Assembly: GCA_963760125.1 (NCBI GenBank)
Contig: CAVXBV010000012.1
Coordinates: forward strand, 186,001 to 250,000
Direction: 5' to 3'
From: RYN-111 sp963760125
GTDB lineage: Bacteria; Actinomycetota; Actinomycetes; Mycobacteriales; SCTD01
DNA length: 64,000 nt
The notes under the pieces are model-generated. The model was given only the letters and a program-made list of their open reading frames with translations. It was not told the origin of the DNA and made no database searches. Shown piece after piece: positions 58,988 to 64,000 of this stretch. Position 1 is the stretch's first letter, and every line of letters begins with the position of its first letter. Made by a program: the position numbers and the translations under genes.

Positions 58988-59049
58988 GCGGTCTTTCCTT
59001 CACTGGCCTGTGCCACGGGTGCCTCGGCGATCGAGGGGGCACGACCAGC

Positions 59050-59775
59050 CTATACAGGTGGTGTTACCGGCGGTAACAGATCGCGCTCGGAAAGCCCACC
59101 GCCGCTCGGCACGACCGGGACAGCGAGACGCACCACGACCAGGGGGAGCAGGAGCTGCACCAGCGGGCCGATGGACACGGCGTAGACCACGGTGCCGAGG
59201 CCGACCGTCCCGCCGAGCGCGAAGCCCACGACGACCACGGCGATCTCCTGGGTGGTGCGCACGAGCCGCAAGGACAAGCCGGTCCGGCGGGAGAGGCCGG
59301 TCATCAGACCGTCCCTCGGCCCGGGTCCGAGCTGAGCGCCGAGGTAGAGCGCGCCGGCCAGACCGTTGAGGAAGACCCCGGCCAGCATCAGACCCGCCCG
59401 ACCCACCAGCGCGTCGGGGCTGCCGAGAAGCGACAGGGTGAGATCGGTGGCCGCGCCGATGACCAGCACGTTCGCGACGGTGCCGAAGCCCGGTGCCTGG
59501 CGCAGCGGGATCCACGCGAGCAGAACCAGGAAGCCCACAACCGTCACGACCACGCCGAAGCTCCACGGGAGGTGGATGGCGATCCCGAAGTGGAGGACGT
59601 CCCAGGGATCCAGGCCCAGGCCACCCCGGATGAGCATCGCCATCGACGCGCCGTACAGACACAGGCCCAGGGCCAGCTGCACCAGACGCCGAGGGAGCCG
59701 GCCGGCGCGCAGCTGGTCCCGAGGGCTCAGCGCGGCAAGCAGCGGCTCGTCGCGCACCTGAGGTCCTCGTGACAC
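59050..59775 (-). CDS. YczE/YitT-like integral membrane protein
   Basis: 241 residues, about five or six membrane segments. QLALGLCLYGASMAMLIRGG, LGLDPWDVLHFGIAIHLPWS, FGTVANVLVIGAATDLTLSL, AGALYLGAQLGPGPRDGLMT and GLSRRTGLSLRLVRTTQEIA match the YczE family. The PRDGLM loop is its best signature. Function is unknown in general. Relatives in Bacillus sit near surfactin regulation genes. It starts 21 bases after the uvrB stop and is followed by the glycosyltransferase. Confidence 0.85.
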   Translation of the reverse strand: MSRGPQVRDEPLLAALSPRDQLRAGRLPRRLVQLALGLCLYGASMAMLIRGGLGLDPWDVLHFGIAIHLPWSFGVVVTVVGFLVLLAWIPLRQAPGFGTVANVLVIGAATDLTLSLLGSPDALVGRAGLMLAGVFLNGLAGALYLGAQLGPGPRDGLMTGLSRRTGLSLRLVRTTQEIAVVVVGFALGGTVGLGTVVYAVSIGPLVQLLLPLVVVRLAVPVVPSGGGLSERDLLPPVTPPV

Positions 59776-59796
59776 CCGATCAGCCTGCCCGATCGG

Positions 59797-61938
59797 TCAG
59801 CGGACACCCGCGGCATCCATGCCGCGAAGCTCCTTCTTCAGCTCGTTCACCTCGTCGCGCAGGCGGGCGGCGAGCTCGAAGGACAGCTCCCGGGCGGCCT
59901 CGTGCATCTGGTCCTGCAGCTGCTGGATCAGCATGGCGAGCTCGGCGCGCGGCATCCCCTTCAGCTGCCCGGCGTGTGTCGCTGCCTTGCCTGCGCCCCC
60001 CGGGACCGGCGCCTTTCCGCGTGACTGGTTGCGTCCGCTCCCCCCGACCAGATCTGGGTCCTGCCGCACGATGTCGTCGAGGATGTCGGCGATCTTCTTG
60101 CGCAGCGGCTGGGGGTCGAGGCCCCGCTCGGTGTTGTAGGCCACCTGCTTCGCCCTGCGGCGCGCCGTCTCATCGATCGCCTTGGCCATGGACGGCGTGA
60201 TCTTGTCGGCGTACATGTGGACCTGGCCGCTGACGTTGCGGGCGGCGCGCCCGATCGTCTGGATGAGGGAGGTGCCCGACCGCAGGAACCCTTCCTTGTC
60301 GGCGTCGAGGATCGCCACGAGCGAGACCTCAGGCAGGTCGAGGCCCTCGCGCAGCAGGTTGATGCCGACGAGGACGTCGAAGACGCCCTGGCGCAGCTCC
60401 TTGAGCAGCTCGATGCGGCGGATCGTGTCGACCTCGGAGTGCAGGTAGCGGACCCGGATCCCGAGGTCGAGCAGGTAGTCGGTGAGGTCTTCGCTCATCT
60501 TCTTGGTGAGCGTCGTGACGAGGACGCGCTCGTTCTTCTCAGCCCGGATCCTGATCTCGTGCACCAGGTCGTCGATCTGCCCCTTGGTGGGCTTCACGAC
60601 GATCTCCGGGTCCACCAGCCCGGTCGGGCGGATCACCTGCTCGACGACGTCGTCCTTCACCCGCGTCAGCTCGTACTGACCCGGGGTGGCGGACAGGTAG
60701 ACGGTCTGGCCGGTGCGCTGGAGGAACTCCTCCCAGCGCAGCGGGCGGTTGTCCATGGCGCTGGGCAGTCGGAACCCGTGGTCGACCAGCGTCCGCTTGC
60801 GGCTCATGTCGCCCTCGTACATCGCCCCGATCTGCGGGACGGTGACGTGGGACTCGTCGAGGACCAGCAGGAAATCCTCAGGGAAGTAGTCCAGCAGGGT
60901 GTGCGGCGCGGTCCCCTGAGAGCGGCCGTCGATGTGCCGGCTGTAGTTCTCGATGCCGTTGCAGAAGCCGACCTGGCGCATCATCTCCAGGTCGTACGTC
61001 GTCCGCATGCGCAGGCGCTGCGCCTCGAGCAGCTTGCCCTGCCCCTCGAGCTCGGCCAGCCGGTCAGCGAGCTCGAGCTCGATTCCCGCCGTCGCGCGCT
61101 CCATCCGCTCCGGCCCGGCGACGTAGTGCGTCGCCGGGAAGACGAACACCTGCTCGTGCTCGGTGATGACCTCACCCGTCAGCGGGTGCAGCGTCATCAC
61201 CTTCTCGATCTCGTCACCGAACATCTCGATGCGGATCGCGAGCTCCTCGTAGACCGGGAAGATCTCGACGGTGTCGCCGCGCACACGGAAGGTCCCGCGG
61301 GTGAAGGCGAGGTCGTTGCGGGTGTACTGGATGTCGACGAACTGCCGCAGCAGCTTGTCGCGCTCGATCGTGTCACCGACGTTGAGCCGGACCATGCGAT
61401 CGACGTACTCCTGCGGGGTCCCCAGGCCGTAGATGCACGACACCGAGGCGACCACGATGACGTCGCGCCGGGTGAGCAGCGACATGGTCGCGGAGTGGCG
61501 GAGGCGCTCGACCTCCTCGTTGATCGAGGAGTCCTTCTCGATGTAGGTGTCGGTCTGCGGGACGTACGCCTCGGGCTGGTAGTAGTCGTAGTAGCTGACG
61601 AAGTACTCGACCGCGTTGTGCGGCAGCAGCTCGCGGAACTCGTTGGCCAGCTGGGCGGCGAGGGTCTTGTTGGGCGCCATCACCAGGGTCGGTCGCTGGA
61701 CCTGCTCGACCAGCCACGCCGTGGTCGCGCTCTTGCCGGTGCCGGTCGCGCCGAGCAGCACGACGTCCGGTGCGTCCGCCCGCAGCCGCCGGGTGATCTC
61801 CTTGATCGCCGCCGGCTGGTCACCGGCCGGCTCGAAGTCGCTGACGACCTCGAAGGGACGCCCGGTGCGCCGGAGGTTGGTGTCGAGCCGGGGCACGGTG
61901 GGCCGCGGCCCGTGGCCCCCGAGGATCGTCTGCGCCAT
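59797..61938 (-). CDS. uvrB: Excinuclease ABC subunit UvrB
   Basis: 713 residues. The helicase-like core shows VVLLGATGTGKSATTAWLVE (Walker A), VEYFVSYYDYYQPEAYVPQT with the beta-hairpin aromatics, FLLVLDESHVTVPQIGAMYE, VLVGINLLREGLDLPEVSLV and IQTIGRAARN. The C-terminal UVR motif that meets UvrC is ELSFELAARLRDEVNELKKE. It verifies damage after UvrA. A short N-terminal extension precedes the conserved FEVVSDFEPAGDQP; the ATG at 61938 is used. Confidence 0.97.
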   Translation of the reverse strand: MAQTILGGHGPRPTVPRLDTNLRRTGRPFEVVSDFEPAGDQPAAIKEITRRLRADAPDVVLLGATGTGKSATTAWLVEQVQRPTLVMAPNKTLAAQLANEFRELLPHNAVEYFVSYYDYYQPEAYVPQTDTYIEKDSSINEEVERLRHSATMSLLTRRDVIVVASVSCIYGLGTPQEYVDRMVRLNVGDTIERDKLLRQFVDIQYTRNDLAFTRGTFRVRGDTVEIFPVYEELAIRIEMFGDEIEKVMTLHPLTGEVITEHEQVFVFPATHYVAGPERMERATAGIELELADRLAELEGQGKLLEAQRLRMRTTYDLEMMRQVGFCNGIENYSRHIDGRSQGTAPHTLLDYFPEDFLLVLDESHVTVPQIGAMYEGDMSRKRTLVDHGFRLPSAMDNRPLRWEEFLQRTGQTVYLSATPGQYELTRVKDDVVEQVIRPTGLVDPEIVVKPTKGQIDDLVHEIRIRAEKNERVLVTTLTKKMSEDLTDYLLDLGIRVRYLHSEVDTIRRIELLKELRQGVFDVLVGINLLREGLDLPEVSLVAILDADKEGFLRSGTSLIQTIGRAARNVSGQVHMYADKITPSMAKAIDETARRRAKQVAYNTERGLDPQPLRKKIADILDDIVRQDPDLVGGSGRNQSRGKAPVPGGAGKAATHAGQLKGMPRAELAMLIQQLQDQMHEAARELSFELAARLRDEVNELKKELRGMDAAGVR

Positions 61939-61983
61939 GGCGCCACGGTACGTCGAGGGTCCGACAGAGCGCTCCGTTCGCCG

Positions 61984-63087
61984 TCAGCCCCGGGGGCGGA
62001 CGGCAAACAGGGAGCGGGCCTTGGCCAGGGCCGACCACTGATGATCACCGCTGGCCTGCCACGACCACAGGGAGACGTGGGTCGCCCCACGGGCCTTGGC
62101 GGTGGCGAGGAACGCACGGACGCTGCCGAACGGGTCCGGGTCCGCGGCCAGGTACGGCGCGTCGATGCGACCGTCGTACCCTTGACCGACCGGCATGACG
62201 GGCTTGCCGAAGCGCTTCAGGTAGGCCATCGACGCGGCGGTCACCTGAGCGGGCGAGCGGTTGTACCAGTAGGCCATCGGGAGCATGGCATCAGCGTGCG
62301 ACGCGGTGCGGGCGTAGGGGTAGGAGCCGACGCGCTTCTCGCTGGGCCACGGGACGGTGGCCAGGATGGCGATGTCCGCGGGGAGCTTCTTGCGCAGGGC
62401 CGTGTAGTAGCGCGCCACCGCCCCGTCGCTGATCCGGGTCCCCTCGGCCGCGGTCTCGACGTCAGGGGCCACGGCAGCGACCTTGGGACAGCCGCCGCAG
62501 TGGAACCGCGCCGCCCGCGCCATCCGGGCGGCGTCCGCCTCGGGGTTGCGCAGCGTGGGGAAGTCCCAAGCGATCACCTTGATGCCGGTGCCCTTGGTGG
62601 CAGGGAGCAGGCGGTTCAGCGTCGGCGAGCCGATCCAGCCCTTCTTCGAGCTGCCTGTCTGCACGTACAGGGTGGTCAGCCCCGCGTCCTTCGCGCGGTC
62701 GACGATCGCCTCGGCGCTCCCGCCCTCGGACTTGTCGAAGACGTGCAGCCACATGCCCGTGCCCGTCGGGAGCCAGCGGACGACCTTCTTGGCCGGCGCG
62801 GCGGGCTTGGCCGGGGCTGCCTTCGCCGCAGGGCGGCGCGCCGGGGCGGGACGGCGCGCGGGAGGCAGGGCGAGGGGGGAGGGGGCGACCTCGACCGCCG
62901 TCCGCTGCTGCAGCGCTGTCGGCACGACGAGGGCGGTGGTGGGCGTCTCCCGGCGCGTTCCGCCGGTGGCGGCGAGCACCCCGGTCAGGAGCACCACGAC
63001 GAGGACGCTGCCGATGGCGCGGGGCGCAAGGCGCCCGTCGACACGGGACAGGAGGGACGAACCGGGCGGGGGGAGCGGAACAAGCAC
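61984..63087 (-). CDS. Membrane-anchored or secreted TIM-barrel-like hydrolase of unknown substrate
   Basis: 367 residues. A basic N-terminus is followed by one hydrophobic segment (AIGSVLVVVLLTGVLAATGG), then an Ala/Pro/Lys-rich linker (PARRPAPARRPAAKAAPAKP), then a globular part of about 260 residues. GMWLHVFDKSEGGSAEAIVD, TTLYVQTGSSKKGWIG, KVIAWDFPTL, VAAVAPDVETAAEG, ADAMLPMAYWYNR and VSLWSWQASGD resemble barrel strands of glycoside-hydrolase-like proteins, with acidic residues (PDVET) at strand ends. Catalytic activity is inferred only. Confidence 0.7.
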   Translation of the reverse strand: MLVPLPPPGSSLLSRVDGRLAPRAIGSVLVVVLLTGVLAATGGTRRETPTTALVVPTALQQRTAVEVAPSPLALPPARRPAPARRPAAKAAPAKPAAPAKKVVRWLPTGTGMWLHVFDKSEGGSAEAIVDRAKDAGLTTLYVQTGSSKKGWIGSPTLNRLLPATKGTGIKVIAWDFPTLRNPEADAARMARAARFHCGGCPKVAAVAPDVETAAEGTRISDGAVARYYTALRKKLPADIAILATVPWPSEKRVGSYPYARTASHADAMLPMAYWYNRSPAQVTAASMAYLKRFGKPVMPVGQGYDGRIDAPYLAADPDPFGSVRAFLATAKARGATHVSLWSWQASGDHQWSALAKARSLFAVRPRG

Positions 63088-63160
63088 CCGACCGACACTA
63101 CGTCCGGTAACCCCTCTGCCTGTCCGTTCTTCCGCAACGCAAACGCCACCCTTTGCTTGC

Positions 63161-63766
63161 TTATGCGGGCGCCGGCCTGCCGATCAGCCTCGACCAGAGC
63201 ACGTCGACCTGCTCCTCGAGCTGACGGACCGAGCCGCTGTTGTCCAGGACGATCGTGGCCGCGGCGCGCCGGCGAGCGGGGTCGGCCTGCGCCGCCACGC
63301 GGGCGCGGGCCTCGCTGACGTCCATCCCCCGCAGGCGCACGAGCCGGTCCAGCTGGACGTCGGCGGGCACGTCGACCACGACGACCTCGTCGTACATCGA
63401 CATGAGGTCGTTCTCGACCAGGAGCGGGACGTCGTGCAGGAGCACCTCCGCTCCCCCGGCCTCCGCCTGCGCCCAGAGCTCGGCGGACCGTGCGCCGATC
63501 AGCGGGTGCAGGATGCCGGACAGGACCGCCCGCTGCTCGGCGTCGCCGAACACCACCCGTCCGAGCGCGTCCCGGTCGAGCACTCCCCCGGGCGCGATGC
63601 CCGCTCCGAACGCCTCGATGACCGCAGCCAGCCCGGGCGTGCCCGGCTCCACGACCTCGCGCGCGATGAGGTCCGCGTCGATCACCACCGCGCCGTACGC
63701 CGCGAGGAGCCGGGAGACCGTGGACTTGCCGGATCCGATGCCCCCGGTGAGGCCGACCTTGAGCAC
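63161..63766 (-). CDS. coaE: Dephospho-CoA kinase
   Basis: 201 residues from the GTG at 63766. MLKVGLTGGIGSGKSTVSRL holds Walker A, then GAVVIDADLIAREVVEPGTP, HPLIGARSAELW, VVVVDVPADVQLDRLVRLRG and ATIVLDNSGSVRQLEEQVDV. It phosphorylates dephospho-CoA in the last step of CoA synthesis. The open frame to 63892 is not used because it runs over the rpsA terminator. Beside rpsA, as in many actinobacteria. Confidence 0.96.
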   Translation of the reverse strand: MLKVGLTGGIGSGKSTVSRLLAAYGAVVIDADLIAREVVEPGTPGLAAVIEAFGAGIAPGGVLDRDALGRVVFGDAEQRAVLSGILHPLIGARSAELWAQAEAGGAEVLLHDVPLLVENDLMSMYDEVVVVDVPADVQLDRLVRLRGMDVSEARARVAAQADPARRRAAATIVLDNSGSVRQLEEQVDVLWSRLIGRPAPA

Positions 63767-63782
63767 CTGCCGACAATAGCGA

Positions 63783-63813
63783 CGGCCCCGCCCCCGCGAG
63801 GGGGACGGGGCCG
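63783..63813 (-). terminator. Terminator hairpin after rpsA
   Basis: CGGCCCCG-(T)-CCCCC-TCGC-GGGGG-CGGGGCCG on the minus strand is a 13-bp GC stem with one bulged T and a four-base loop, just downstream of the rpsA stop. It overlaps the few bases before the coaE start at 63766, so it separates the two transcripts. Confidence 0.75.
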
Positions 63814-63827
63814 ACGAAGCGGTGGGA

Positions 63828-64000
63828 CTACTGCCCGCCGGAGAGCTTGTCGCGCAGGGCCTGCAGCGCCTCGTCCGAGGCGAGCGTGCCACCCGACGGC
63901 GACGCCGACGGGGCGGAGGGAGCAGCGGCCGCGCCCTCGGCGCCGTCCTCAGCCGGCTCGTCGCCGGTGTCGGAGGAGTACGACGTGGCCTCGCCCGCCG
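63828..64000 (-). CDS. rpsA: 30S ribosomal protein S1, C-terminal end (5' part outside the window)
   Basis: The minus strand entering from the right edge reads an acidic tail, EATSYSSDTGDEPAEDGAEG, then Ala/Ser/Pro-rich sequence and SGGTLASDEALQALRDKLSG ending GGQ and a TAG at 63828-63830. The final SGGTLASDEAL-ALR-KL-GG is the conserved C-terminus of actinobacterial S1. The S1 RNA-binding repeats lie beyond the edge. Confidence 0.88.
   Translation of the reverse strand, partial: AGEATSYSSDTGDEPAEDGAEGAAAAPSAPSASPSGGTLASDEALQALRDKLSGGQ

Noticed and set aside
61939..61983. Possible LexA (SOS) box upstream of uvrB, also looked for upstream of uvrA (49806-49921)
   Set aside because: I found no GAAC-N4-GTTC palindrome in either gap; the similar-looking pieces are unpaired halves.

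Overview
This window looks like a piece of a high-GC Actinomycetota chromosome (class Actinomycetes). The signs are GC-rich codons throughout, frequent GTG starts, 4-base start/stop overlaps inside operons, and marker genes typical of the group: rbpA, whiA, opcA, the sufR-B-D-Rieske-C-S-U-T operon, and the tkt-tal-pgi-zwf-opcA-pgl run followed by secG, tpiA, pgk, gap, whiA, yvcK, rapZ, uvrC, uvrA and uvrB. I cannot name the genus. I saw no tRNA, rRNA, CRISPR array, insertion sequence or prophage.

Layout. 1-3.2 kb: the cut-off end of an FMN-dependent alpha-hydroxy-acid dehydrogenase, an ABC-F ATPase and a zinc metallopeptidase. 3.2-8.8 kb: a self-contained fructose PTS operon (fruR, fruK, EIIA, EIIBC, HPr, EI), all on the minus strand behind one recognisable promoter. 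9.1-15.4 kb: the SUF iron-sulfur assembly operon, with a SufR-type operator covering the sufR start codon. 15.5-20.7 kb: an ABC exporter pair, an alpha/beta hydrolase, and heme A synthesis (ctaA, ctaB) with an ATP-grasp gene between. 20.9-29.0 kb: the pentose phosphate operon on the plus strand. 29-39 kb: rbpA, secG, a five-gene oligopeptide ABC importer, then tpiA-pgk-gap. 39-50 kb: an unknown gene, whiA, yvcK, rapZ, uvrC, an L,D-transpeptidase and uvrA. 50-55 kb: accessory genes (cyclic-nucleotide-binding protein, metallo-hydrolase, a small orphan, a secreted orphan, a vanadium haloperoxidase-like enzyme) and terC. 55-59 kb: a methyltransferase / prenyltransferase-like / methyltransferase / glycosyltransferase cluster of unknown product. 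59-64 kb: a YczE-like membrane protein, uvrB, a secreted TIM-barrel-like protein, coaE and the end of rpsA.

How the genes fit together. The core is central carbon metabolism (fructose uptake, lower glycolysis, pentose phosphate pathway) together with iron-sulfur and heme A supply, nucleotide excision repair (uvrA, uvrB, uvrC) and cell-envelope functions. Regulation visible in the sequence includes a strong yybP-ykoY (manganese) riboswitch candidate before terC, in which the ribosome-binding site is locked in a 9-bp perfect stem; the SufR operator; the fructose promoter with a DeoR-type box over its -10; and a likely leaderless ctaB transcript.

A striking technical or biological point is that six genes carry a frame break, and in all six the start-to-stop length is one base more than a multiple of three. 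This is more like systematic single-base insertions in the sequence than independent gene decay.
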